Position numbers and translations under genes: made by a program. Positions 6,786 through 15,000 of a stretch of DNA of 16,518 nt are shown piece after piece (within the stretch, counting starts at the first letter, position 1; each line of letters opens with the position of its first letter). The notes under the pieces were generated by a model. It was not told where the DNA came from. It made no database searches and saw only the letters and a list, made by a program, of their open reading frames with translations. Source of the DNA: Ruminococcus sp. (GTDB lineage: Bacteria; Bacillota; Clostridia; Oscillospirales; Acutalibacteraceae). The DNA lies in the NCBI GenBank assembly GCA_023667385.1, contig JAMPAE010000014.1, positions 1-16,518 of the forward strand, given 5' to 3'.

Positions 6786-7826
6786 TTAAGCAAGCCTTTC
6801 AAAGTCGATGTTGCCAACTGTTGTGATGTTCATCTGCTTGTCAATGAAAACAGCACCGACTTCATATTTTTCGGCAAGCTTCATGCCCTCTTCTTTTCCG
6901 AGGACGAAGCACGCAGTTGAAAGCGCATCGCTGAGAAGTCCGCTGTTGCAGACGATTGTCACTGACGTCAAATCGCTTTCGGCAGGATAGCCTGTTCGTG
7001 CATCAAGCAGATGGTGATATTTTTTGCCGTCTTTTTCAAAGTATTTCTCATAATCACCCGAGGTTGAAACAAAGCCCTCGTCGATGTTAACAGTACCGAT
7101 GAAGCCCTGCTCGTTTTGCGGATCTCTGATTGCAATTCGCCATTTGTCACCTGCACGGTTGCGGTTACCATAGGCAACGATGCTGCCGCCGACGGAAACT
7201 ACGCCACCCTTGACATCACTTTTTTCAAGGAAAGCTTTCACAACATCACAGGCGTATCCCTTGCCGACCGAGCCTAAATCAACCGACTGATCTTTTCCAC
7301 ATTCAGCCTGTATGCCTGCAACCTCAAGTGATTTATATTCAACACTTTTCAGTGCATCTTTGATGTCTTTATCATTCGGAATTTTTTTGCTGCCCGAATC
7401 AAAATCCCAAAGCCTGCTGACATTGCCGATTGTCAAGTCAAAGGCTCCGCTGCTGTTATTTGAAACCTTGCGGCAGGCACTGACAATGTCTGCAATCGTG
7501 CTGTTTTGCACAAAGCCGTTTTTGTTGAGGCTTGCTGTTGCCGAATCACTTTTGCGCCATGAAATCACATCATCAAGCTGCGCAACAAGGTCATTCACCG
7601 TCCCTTTGGCGGCATAGTTGTTTTCATCGCCATAGAGCTTGACTGTGACAACAGTACCCATTGTGAAGCTGTTTTTTGTTGAAGATTTGAACTCAGCCTT
7701 CATGTAATTATAAAGAACCGCTGCACAAACAATAAGCACAACTGCCACAGAAGCTGCAACAGCAGAAATGATTTTTTTCTTTTTTTCGGGAGCGATTCCC
7801 GATGCTTTTTTGCTGTTTTTTTTCAT
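6786..7826 (-). CDS. apbE: ApbE, FAD:protein FMN transferase
   Basis: ApbE splits FAD and links FMN covalently to threonine in target proteins outside the membrane; RnfG and RnfD, encoded downstream, are the obvious substrates. I start at ATG 7826 (346 residues), with GAGGAG 8-9 bases upstream, not at the in-frame GTG 7847. A basic N-terminus is followed by a membrane anchor (about residues 19-40); no good lipobox is seen, because Val precedes the only Cys. Family motifs follow in order: FTMGTVVTVKLYG, DLGSVGKGYACD, VVSVGGSIVAYG, STSGDYEKYFE, HHLLDARTGYPA and the metal-binding LSDALSTACFVLG. It is first in the minus-strand cluster, behind a good promoter at 7936-7964. Three genes with flavin or extracytoplasmic redox links start the transcript before rnfC. 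Confidence 0.95.
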   Translation of the reverse strand: MKKNSKKASGIAPEKKKKIISAVAASVAVVLIVCAAVLYNYMKAEFKSSTKNSFTMGTVVTVKLYGDENNYAAKGTVNDLVAQLDDVISWRKSDSATASLNKNGFVQNSTIADIVSACRKVSNNSSGAFDLTIGNVSRLWDFDSGSKKIPNDKDIKDALKSVEYKSLEVAGIQAECGKDQSVDLGSVGKGYACDVVKAFLEKSDVKGGVVSVGGSIVAYGNRNRAGDKWRIAIRDPQNEQGFIGTVNIDEGFVSTSGDYEKYFEKDGKKYHHLLDARTGYPAESDLTSVTIVCNSGLLSDALSTACFVLGKEEGMKLAEKYEVGAVFIDKQMNITTVGNIDFERLA

Positions 7827-7886
7827 CGTCTGCACTCCTCTTTTCACTTTTTGTATATGCAGGCAAAAACTCAGATTTATTCACTG

Positions 7887-7909
7887 CCTTTTACGCATAT
7901 GTCAAAAGG
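7887..7909 (-). promoter_or_regulatory. Inverted repeat in the apbE leader
   Basis: CCTTTT at 7887-7892 and AAAAGG at 7904-7909 flank a CATATG core (7896-7901). The site lies downstream of the predicted apbE transcription start, in the leader. It could be a repressor operator or a small RNA hairpin. It matches no regulator box I can name with confidence. Confidence 0.25.
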
Positions 7910-7935
7910 TCACATCACTCGACATTATCTAACCT

Positions 7936-7964
7936 ATTGTATACCTTTTTCGCCGAAAATTCAA
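7936..7964 (-). promoter_or_regulatory. Sigma-A promoter of the apbE-rnf cluster
   Basis: On the minus strand TTGAAT (7959-7964) and TACAAT (7936-7941) are separated by exactly 17 bp. Transcription would begin near 7929, leaving a leader of about 100 nt before the apbE ATG at 7826. The -35 box lies only eight bases from the -35 box of the divergent alcohol dehydrogenase promoter. It is the only convincing promoter found for the nine-gene minus-strand cluster. Confidence 0.7.
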
Positions 7965-7972
7965 GATAACAT

Positions 7973-8001
7973 TTGCTTTATTTTCGCAGATTTGCTATAA
8001 T
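7973..8001 (+). promoter_or_regulatory. Extended -10 sigma-A promoter of the iron alcohol dehydrogenase gene
   Basis: TTGCTT (7973-7978) and TATAAT (7996-8001) are 17 bp apart, and TGC directly before the -10 box makes it an extended -10 promoter. The start of transcription would be near 8008, about 67 nt before the ATG at 8075. The leader contains an inverted repeat, ATTGAAT 8012-8018 and ATTCAAT 8040-8046. Confidence 0.8.
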
Positions 8002-8074
8002 GTTTGAAAAAATTGAATTGCAAAAAGTGCATAAAATTTATTCAATCATACCAAACTGCATGGAGGTTTTTGTG

Positions 8075-9190
8075 ATGGACTTTAATCTTTCAATCCCTGC
8101 CAAAGTAATCAGCGGAAAAGGCTGTGTCAGGGCAAACAGTGCAAAGCTTGCCGATTTCGGCAGCAGATGCATCATTGTCACAGGCGGCAAAAGCGCAATG
8201 CTCAGCGGCGCACTTGATGATGTTACGGCTGCCCTTGACGAGCAAAAAATAGCCTATACTGTTTTCAGTGAAATCGGACCGAATCCGCTTCTTGAATCGT
8301 GTCACAAGGCGGGCAGAATTGCCGCTGAGTTCGGAGCTGAATTTGTTGTTGGAATCGGCGGAGGTTCTCCGCTGGATGCAGCAAAGGCAACCGCTGTTTT
8401 TGCTGCAAATCAGGAATTTTCACCCAATGATGTATATGCAGTGACAAGCCGAAATAGAGCTTTACCGCTTGTCCTGATTGGCACAACGGCAGGCACAGGC
8501 AGCGAAGTTGGCAGAGTTGCTGTGCTCACAAGTGCGCAAACCGGCAGAAAAAAGAGTATTGCTCCGGATGACTGCAATCCATCGCTCACCTTTGCCGATA
8601 GCTCATATACTCACACCATGCCGTTTTCGGTGACCGTTTCAACTGCACTTGATGCACTTTCTCATGCTCTTGAGGGGTATTTCTCTGTTAAATGCGGAGA
8701 CATACCGACAATGTTTGCCGAAAAAGCCATTCCGATGATTTTCAATGGTCTAAAGCAGCTTGACGAAACATCTGCCCTGCCTGATGAATCAATGCGTGAA
8801 CAGCTTTACTATGGCTCGTTATATGCCGGTATCACACTTGCCTATTGCGGCACAGCTTTCCCGCACCCATTGGGCTATATCTTAACAGAAAACTATGATG
8901 TGCCGCACGGAACAGCCTGCGCAGCTTTTATGCCGGCTTTCATTGAGCGTGCCGAAAAGTTTGAACCCGAAAAATTCAACAGGCTCATGAAGCTCATAAA
9001 CGAAACGAAGTCCGGATTTTGCAAAACAATTGAACGTCTGACTGATTATGGTGAAATCTCAATGACATCGGGCGAAATTGAAGCCTATTGTGAGCGTTGG
9101 AACGACACAATACCAAATAACTTTAAATTTTCGCCTGGTGGTTTCACAAAAGATGATGCACAACAACTCATCACGAAGCTGTTCGGCTAA
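8075..9190 (+). CDS. Iron-containing alcohol dehydrogenase (group III, FucO-like fold)
   Basis: A 371-residue NAD(P)H-dependent dehydrogenase of the iron-dependent family, which interconverts alcohols and aldehydes or ketones in the cytoplasm. The start is ATG 8075 (MDFNLSIPAKVISGKG), with GGAGG at 8062-8066; the open frame extends further left but has no good start. The nucleotide-binding half shows GGGSPLDAAK at 95-104 and GTTAGTGSEV at 136-145. The metal site is complete: Asp193 and His197 in DALSHALEGY, His264 in PHPLGY and His278 in VPHGTA, in register with the four Fe ligands of FucO. The substrate cannot be read from sequence; related enzymes use 1,2-propanediol, butanol, ethanol or hydroxybutyrate. 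It has its own promoter and no terminator before the next gene, so some read-through into the M20 gene is likely. Confidence 0.93.
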   Translation: MDFNLSIPAKVISGKGCVRANSAKLADFGSRCIIVTGGKSAMLSGALDDVTAALDEQKIAYTVFSEIGPNPLLESCHKAGRIAAEFGAEFVVGIGGGSPLDAAKATAVFAANQEFSPNDVYAVTSRNRALPLVLIGTTAGTGSEVGRVAVLTSAQTGRKKSIAPDDCNPSLTFADSSYTHTMPFSVTVSTALDALSHALEGYFSVKCGDIPTMFAEKAIPMIFNGLKQLDETSALPDESMREQLYYGSLYAGITLAYCGTAFPHPLGYILTENYDVPHGTACAAFMPAFIERAEKFEPEKFNRLMKLINETKSGFCKTIERLTDYGEISMTSGEIEAYCERWNDTIPNNFKFSPGGFTKDDAQQLITKLFG

Positions 9191-9196
9191 TGTATA

Positions 9197-9225
9197 TTGA
9201 ATGAAATCCACTTTTGTGCTATACT
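9197..9225 (+). promoter_or_regulatory. Extended -10 sigma-A promoter of the M20 amidohydrolase gene
   Basis: TTGAAT (9197-9202) and TATACT (9220-9225) are 17 bp apart with TGC immediately before the -10 box. It sits in the 70-bp gap after the dehydrogenase stop, about 30 nt ahead of the GGGAGG ribosome-binding site, so the M20 gene can be expressed independently. Confidence 0.75.
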
Positions 9226-9260
9226 GAATGCATATACAAATTTGTTAGGGAGGTGACATT

Positions 9261-10421
9261 ATGACAAATGAACAGATTTTACTGTATACTGATGAGGTGT
9301 TTGATGAAGCTGTTGCAATCAGACGCCATCTTCATGAAAATCCTGAAATCGGCAACAAGGAACACAAAACAACCGCATATATTAAATCACTGCTTGAAAA
9401 ATGGAACATTGAGGTTTTTCAGCCGCTTGAAACGGGCGTTATCGGTATTCTTTCCTGCGGTGAGGGTGAAGTGATTGCTTTGCGTGCTGACATTGATGCT
9501 CTTCCTGTTGCAGAAGAAACAGACTTGCCTTTTGCATCAAAAACAAACGGAATGATGCACGCCTGCGGTCACGACATACACACAGCGTCACTGCTTGCAG
9601 CAGCAAAAGTACTTTCCACGCATCGAAACGAGCTTCACGGAACAGTTAAATTCATTTTTCAACCTGATGAAGAGGGTAACGGCGGCGCAAAACGCTTGAT
9701 TGACGCAGGAGTGCTCGAAAATCCAACCGTAAACAAAGTCTTTGGTATCCACATTCGCCCTGAACTTCCCGCCGGCACGGTTGCTGTCAAATATGGCAAA
9801 AGCTATGCTGCATCTGATGTTTTCACAATCATCGTCAAAGGCAAAAGCTGCCACGGAGCAGAGCCGCACATGGGCAAAAATGCACTGACGGCAGCAAGCA
9901 GAATTGCACTCGCACTTGAGGGTATCACTGCACGGAACATTTCACCAACCGATAGCGCTGTTGTCAGCGTTTGTACTTTTGAAAGCGGAACTGCCTGCAA
10001 CATCATCCCTGATGTAGCAATTTTAACAGGCATCATTCGTACCCTTGGCACTGAAGCACGTCAGATGATGCAGCAGCAACTCATTTTAACCGCAGAGGAA
10101 ACAGCAAAAGCAACAGGCTGTGAGGCTCAGATTAAAATTCACGAAAGCTATCCGGGTGTTGTTAATCACAATGATGACGTTGTTTTTGTTGAAAGCTGTG
10201 CGAATCAACTTTTTGGCAGTGACAATGTAACTGTGCTTGATGAACCTACGATGACAACCGAAGATTTCGGATATTATATTGAAAATAACGATGGCAGTTT
10301 CTATCATATTGGTGCCGGCGCTGAATTTCCGCTCCACAACGGCAAAATGAATCCGAACGAGGAATGTATCCGAACAGCGGTTGCAATGCATATTAAAACG
10401 GTTGCTGAGTTACTGAGATAA
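9261..10421 (+). CDS. M20-family metallo-amidohydrolase (N-acyl amino acid / hippurate hydrolase type)
   Basis: A 386-residue cytoplasmic di-metal hydrolase of the peptidase M20D group, which cleaves amide bonds of N-acyl amino acids and similar compounds. GGGAGG lies seven bases before ATG 9261. The catalytic domain shows RRHLHENPEIGNKE near 21-34, HACGHDIHTA at 100-109 (Cys102 and His104 are expected metal ligands), the catalytic and ligand acids in QPDEEGNGG at 134-142, and His164 in GIHIRP. A lid/dimerisation domain follows (about 183-290, with SCHGAEPHMGKNA). The C-terminal metal ligand is probably His359 in LHNGKMNPNEE. Length and motifs are complete. Members are annotated as aminoacylase, hippurate hydrolase, N-acetyldiaminopimelate deacetylase or IAA-amino acid hydrolase; the substrate cannot be chosen here. 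It shares direction with the dehydrogenase but has its own promoter and terminator. Confidence 0.92.
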   Translation: MTNEQILLYTDEVFDEAVAIRRHLHENPEIGNKEHKTTAYIKSLLEKWNIEVFQPLETGVIGILSCGEGEVIALRADIDALPVAEETDLPFASKTNGMMHACGHDIHTASLLAAAKVLSTHRNELHGTVKFIFQPDEEGNGGAKRLIDAGVLENPTVNKVFGIHIRPELPAGTVAVKYGKSYAASDVFTIIVKGKSCHGAEPHMGKNALTAASRIALALEGITARNISPTDSAVVSVCTFESGTACNIIPDVAILTGIIRTLGTEARQMMQQQLILTAEETAKATGCEAQIKIHESYPGVVNHNDDVVFVESCANQLFGSDNVTVLDEPTMTTEDFGYYIENNDGSFYHIGAGAEFPLHNGKMNPNEECIRTAVAMHIKTVAELLR

Positions 10422-10445
10422 AAACTTATACTATTATAATGAAAA

Positions 10446-10478
10446 GCAGCAGCACTCATTTTGTGCTGTTGCTTTTTT
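10446..10478 (+). terminator. Strong Rho-independent terminator after the M20 gene
   Basis: GCAGCAGCAC (10446-10455) pairs with GTGCTGTTGC (10463-10472) with a single G-U pair around a 7-nt loop, followed directly by TTTTTT. It lies 24 nt after the stop codon. Confidence 0.9.
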
Positions 10479-10551
10479 CTGCCCAATGATGGTTTACTCG
10501 GCGGAATAATATCATCTGCTGATGCCACCCTAATTCGCCATATATGAAACA

Positions 10552-10580
10552 TAAAAAAGGCTGCCCGAAAGCAGCCTTAA
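10552..10580 (-). terminator. Strong Rho-independent terminator of argG
   Basis: AAGGCTGC (10557-10564) and GCAGCCTT (10571-10578) form a perfect 8-bp stem with a 6-nt loop. On the minus strand the stem is followed by a run of T (10552-10556). It lies within ten bases of the argG stop. Together with the opposing terminator at 10446-10478 it insulates the two convergent genes. Confidence 0.9.
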
Positions 10581-10586
10581 ACTTTT

Positions 10587-11810
10587 TTATTTATTGATGT
10601 CCCAATCCTTTGAAAGCATTGCTTTAACCTTAATCGGAAGTCCAAAGAGGTTGATGAAGCCTTCACTGTCAGCCTGATTATAGCAATCATCTTCATCAAA
10701 TGTTGCCATGTCCATGCTGTAAAGGGTATACGGTGAGGTTGTGCCTGCGCCCATGATGTTGCCCTTATAAAGTTTGAGTTTAACTTCGCCTGTAACAGTT
10801 TCCTGAGTCTTATCAACAAATGCTGAAAGAGCTTCACGGCACTGGGTGAACCACTGACCGTAGTATACAAGTTCAGCAAACTTAACTGAAAGCTGCTCTT
10901 TAAGGTGAGATGTTTCTCTGTCAAGGCAGAGTGTCTCAAGCTGCTTGTGAGCAAAATAGAGAATTGTTCCGCCCGGAGTTTCATAAACGCCTCTTGACTT
11001 CATGCCGACAAGACGGTTTTCAAGCAGGTCAACAATACCGATACCGTTTGCGCCGCCAATTTCGTTGAGCTTTTCAACCATTGTGACTGCATCAACCTTT
11101 TCGCCGTTGAGTGTTGTCGGAATACCTTTTTCAAATCCGATTGTGACGTAAGTTGCCTTATCCGGAGCTTGTTCGGGTGTTACGCCCATTTCAAGGATTT
11201 CTTCATATTTCGGCTCGTTTGCCGGATCTTCAAGGTCAAGACCCTCATGTGAAAGATGCCAGAGGTTCTTATCCTTTGAATAATTAGTTTCTCTTGTGAT
11301 TTTAAGCGGAATGTTGTGAGCAATTGCATATTCGATTTCGTCTTCACGGCTCTTAAATTCCCATGTTCTCCAGGGGGCGATGATTTCCATGTCAGGTGCA
11401 AAAGCCTTGATTGCAAGCTCGAAACGTACCTGGTCATTGCCCTTACCTGTGCAGCCGTGGCAAATTGCGTCAGCACCCTCTGCCTTTGCAATTTCAACAA
11501 TTCTTTTTGCAATGATCGGACGTGCAAATGAAGTACCGAGAAGATATGAGCCTTCATAAACAGCGCCGGCTTTAAGTGTCGGATAAATGTAATCTTCAAC
11601 AAATTCCTTTTTGAGGTCTTCAATATAGAGCTTTGATGCGCCTGTTGCAATTGCCTTTTCCTCCAGACCGTCAAGTTCAGTTCCCTGACCTACGTCTGCT
11701 GAAACAGCAATAACTTCAGCGTTGTTATAATGCTCCTTGAGCCACGGAATGATGATTGAAGTGTCAAGTCCGCCTGAATATGCAAGAACAATCTTTTTAA
11801 TTTCTTTCAT
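10587..11810 (-). CDS. argG: Argininosuccinate synthase
   Basis: ArgG joins citrulline and aspartate with ATP to give argininosuccinate, the penultimate step of arginine synthesis, in the cytoplasm. The 407-residue product has the full family length. The ATP pyrophosphatase loop AYSGGLDTS is at 10-18, YEGSYLLGTSFARP at 85-98, and GCTGKGNDQVRF at 119-130; the C-terminal half carries SRGVYETPGGTIL and the conserved MGAGTTSPYTLYS stretch. GGAG lies ten bases before ATG 11810. The gene appears to stand alone: it has its own promoter with a probable ARG box and its own terminator, and argH, often its neighbour, is not in this window. Control by an ArgR/AhrC-type repressor is likely from the upstream palindromes. 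Confidence 0.97.
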   Translation of the reverse strand: MKEIKKIVLAYSGGLDTSIIIPWLKEHYNNAEVIAVSADVGQGTELDGLEEKAIATGASKLYIEDLKKEFVEDYIYPTLKAGAVYEGSYLLGTSFARPIIAKRIVEIAKAEGADAICHGCTGKGNDQVRFELAIKAFAPDMEIIAPWRTWEFKSREDEIEYAIAHNIPLKITRETNYSKDKNLWHLSHEGLDLEDPANEPKYEEILEMGVTPEQAPDKATYVTIGFEKGIPTTLNGEKVDAVTMVEKLNEIGGANGIGIVDLLENRLVGMKSRGVYETPGGTILYFAHKQLETLCLDRETSHLKEQLSVKFAELVYYGQWFTQCREALSAFVDKTQETVTGEVKLKLYKGNIMGAGTTSPYTLYSMDMATFDEDDCYNQADSEGFINLFGLPIKVKAMLSKDWDINK

Positions 11811-11854
11811 GATGATCTATCTCCATTTCTTAGTTTGTTTGTTAATATGCTATG

Positions 11855-11882
11855 ATTATACGTATTATTATGCAAAAGTCAA
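11855..11882 (-). promoter_or_regulatory. Sigma-A promoter of argG
   Basis: On the minus strand TTGACT (11877-11882) and TATAAT (11855-11860) are separated by 16 bp, a near-consensus promoter. Transcription would start near 11848, giving a leader of about 38 nt. The spacer itself is a probable ARG box. Confidence 0.85.
11861..11874 (-). promoter_or_regulatory. Probable ARG box (ArgR/AhrC operator) in the argG promoter spacer
   Basis: The minus-strand sequence TGCATAATAATACG fits the ArgR half-site pattern TGnAT-WWWW-ATnCA at all but the last base. It fills the gap between the -35 and -10 boxes, so bound repressor would block polymerase. The family consensus is established knowledge; binding here is inferred. 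Confidence 0.55.
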
Positions 11883-11900
11883 GGCTTTTTTGCAAATTTT

Positions 11901-11916
11901 ATGCAGAAATATGCAT
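11901..11916 (-). promoter_or_regulatory. Second possible ARG box upstream of argG
   Basis: ATGCA (11901-11905 or its complement) and TGCAT (11912-11916) form a perfect inverted repeat with a 6-bp AT-rich spacer, 41 bp centre to centre from the promoter box, about four helical turns. A third TGCA-rich palindrome lies at 11944-11955. Arrays of such sites fit a hexameric arginine repressor. Confidence 0.45.
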
Positions 11917-12036
11917 TTTTATTGAATATTACCATTTTATCCATGCAATAATGCAGTTTTGATGTCACTCTGCACAATCGCATCCGCCAATGCAAAATCA
12001 CCTAAAACATATCAGGCCTAACTCTGCCCTGTCAGC

Positions 12037-12062
12037 AAAAAGGACGCCCGTCGGACGTCCTT
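12037..12062 (-). terminator. Rho-independent terminator of the giant surface protein gene
   Basis: AAGGACG (12040-12046) and CGTCCTT (12056-12062) form a perfect 7-bp stem with a 9-nt GC-rich loop. On the minus strand it is followed by TTTTT (12037-12041), ten bases beyond the stop codon. Confidence 0.85.
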
Positions 12063-12071
12063 AAAGTTTGC

Positions 12072-15000
12072 TTATTTGTTTTCACCAGGACCATATACCA
12101 ATCTGTCAGCGTGTGTTGCATACATATCGTAGCAGCATACAGTTCTCTTACCGAAGAGTCTGTAGATCAGGTTGAGGAATGTGATCCAAATTCTTCCAAG
12201 GAAGCTGTGGCAGATGCATGAGCAATTTTCCTTGCCGTCATTGATGTCCTTACTTGCCTGAACTTCAACAACGATTTCCATGTTCTTATAAAGGTCAAAG
12301 TCCCATTTTTCATCGCCGCCTGAGAAGCCTGCATCGTCACCTGAGTGAACAACAACACGGTATCTGCCTTCAACAAGGTTGAATACGCACTGGCTGTTCT
12401 TGTCAATCGTGCCTGTGTATACCTTGCCGGTCTTAACGTCGAATACTTCAACGAGTGAGCCAACCGGTACACCAACATCACCGATGTCAATTGCACTGAC
12501 AGTCAATTTATAAGTAACCGGACGCTTGTAGTATGACGGATAGAGATGGATGATACCCTTTTCTTTATCTGTCTTAAGGTTTTCGTTGGTTTCATTGCCT
12601 TCCTTATATTCATAAGGTGCCCATGATGAGTCAGGAGCCTGATAGCCGGTATAAGTGTAATCTACTCTTGAACCGTTTGCAAGCTTCCATCCCTCGAAGC
12701 TGAGGAGGTACTTGAAGTTACCATCGAACGGCTCTTTTTCAACAAGGCTTTCAATTGACGGGTCATATGCATCGCCATGGTTGAATATGAACTCTTTGAT
12801 TGCCTCGCCGCCAAAGTCGCTCTTATATTCACCCTTAGCATTTCTTGCATAGTCATGAAGAACAACCTTGTACTGCTTACCAACTACATCATAAACCGCT
12901 GTGAGGTCAACACTGTCATAGATGTGCTGCGTGTCATAAGAAGCACCGCTGCCGCCTTCCCAGCTCCAACCGGTAAACTCGAAGTTGTTTGCAATTGTGC
13001 TCGGAAGTGTTGGAACAACGCCTTGTTCAATCAACTGCTGAGTGTTCCAAGGCTCAGTCTTGAACTTGTCCTTGCCAACGATGAAACATGCCGGATCGCC
13101 GTGTGTATAAGTTGCGGGCTGAGTGATACGTGCGCCCTTGCTTCCGTAAATTGTTTGGTTATAGAATGTAACAGTATACGTGACTGTTTCGCCTTTGAAT
13201 GTTGCATAGACTGTTGTGTTCTCAGTAACCTTATCAATTGTTGTTCTGCTAATGACCTTGCCATCCTTTGTTGCAGCCCAACCTTCGAATACATATGCAC
13301 CGAAGTTATAGTCCTTTGCACGAGTCGGGTTGCTGCCAACATATGTTGCAGATGTGCCGTTCTTAGCATAAGCTACGCCGACAACCTCATTGTCATATAC
13401 GCTTGCATCTTTCTTAACAAGATAAGTCTTACCACCATTAAGAATGTCATACTGTACTTCGATTTTTGCAATTTCATCGTTATACTTTGCAACAACTTGT
13501 GCATTTTTTGCTTCGTACTCACTGTTAAGATTATCAATCAGTCCCGGTGCTGTTTTGTTACCTTCTTCATCAAAGACGCCGTCATATTTTTCGTTGATAG
13601 CCTTTACGGCTGCCTCATAATCGGCGTCAAACTGAGCAACAACAATTTCATGAGCTTTTTTAAGTTCAGCGACCTGAGCGTCATATGCAGCTTCAATTCT
13701 TTCAACTTCAGCGGCATCGTCACGAGCTCTGAAAACAGCTTCTTTGAATGCTGCTTTTGCATCTGCAAGATCATTATCATATTTTTCCTGAACAGGTGCA
13801 TATTTTTCATTATATTCAGCTTTGACTGCTGCGATTTTTTCTGTTTTTTCTGCTCTGAGCTGTGCTGCCTTGTCAAGCTTCTGCTGATTCAGCTTAGCGA
13901 GCTCATTTGCCTGCTTGGATGAAACATCTCTGTAGTCAACTGTTGAATATGGGTTAACGAACTTAACTTGATGATATACTGTCTTGTTCTGATTCTCATC
14001 AACTTCGTATTCCTTGAGGCTGCAGTTTTCACACTGGCGATACTTATAGAAGTATGAGCCGTGATCTTCATACTGCCAGTCACCCCAAACGTGTCCGTTC
14101 GGCTTCGAGTTCTGATCGTTTACATATTTAATGTAATCAATACCGTGGTCACAAGCGCAAGAACCGTCAGCTTTGTGAGTATCCTTATTACAAAGTACGC
14201 ATTTATAAGCCCAACGTGCAGGTGTTGTGCAGGTTGCAGGCAGAAGCTCGCCTTCTTTAGGATACTGGTGACCCTGAGCCATCTTGTAGTTGTCTTTTAT
14301 GATAGCCGGACAGTACTTGCAGTGATGCTCTGTGTAACCATTCTGTGTGCAGGTCGGAGCAACAACTGTCGGCTCATGCCATTCGTGAGCTTCAGGTTTC
14401 CAGCTATCAACTGTCTTACCGCAATCTTTACAAATGATGTAAACTATTCCGCCGTCTCCGCAAACACCGCTGCTTGATGTTCTGAGGTTAGTATGCTGTG
14501 CAGCATCGCTCTTAGAAAGTGTGATAGTCTGGTTCTCGCTGCAGTTTTCATGAGTTTTGCACTTAAGCTCAATGTAGCCGTCTTTCTGGCAAGTTGCATT
14601 CACAACTTTTTCAACTTCAAACCTGTGCTCATTTGAAACTTCATTAGTTTCATCTATTGGGCAGCCTTCGTTTTTACAATAAATGCGTACTGACTTACCG
14701 TCCGCACCAACTTCAACTTCCAATTTGTGATCAAGCAACGAATCAGCTGTGTATTCTTTCTTTGTGTGGCTTGCGTCATTCTTACAAGTGTAAAGTCTAT
14801 AGCTTGCTTCATAGCAGGACTGATGAAGTTCACCTTCACCGTAATCATGTGCGTTTTCATCAACGGGGGTGGTTTTTGTTTCTTCATGTCCGCATCCATC
14901 ATTTGCGCAAACAAGGTGTGTTGTACCACCATTTTTACAGGTTGCTGCAACGGTTCCCTCCTCAGTAGGAACCATATTATGTCCGAGTGCAGAATCCTTA

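Noticed and set aside
7877..7905. TTGACA on the minus strand (7900-7905) as a second apbE promoter
   Set aside because: The -35 match is perfect but no acceptable -10 box lies 16-18 bp downstream; the promoter at 7936-7964 is better in both boxes and spacing.
7827..7930. FMN riboswitch in the apbE leader
   Set aside because: The conserved RFN-element words are not present and the leader is too short and AT-rich for that structure.
12072..12224. LPxTG-type sortase signal at the end of the surface protein
   Set aside because: No LPxTG or close variant precedes the hydrophobic stretch, and the end has Cys pairs and about 20 polar residues, not a short basic tail.
12777..13922. Long plus-strand open frame (381 codons) opposite the surface protein gene
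   Set aside because: It mirrors the coiled-coil and beta-repeat coding sequence of the real gene on the other strand; it is Cys/Ile/Asn-rich with no domain and no ribosome-binding site.
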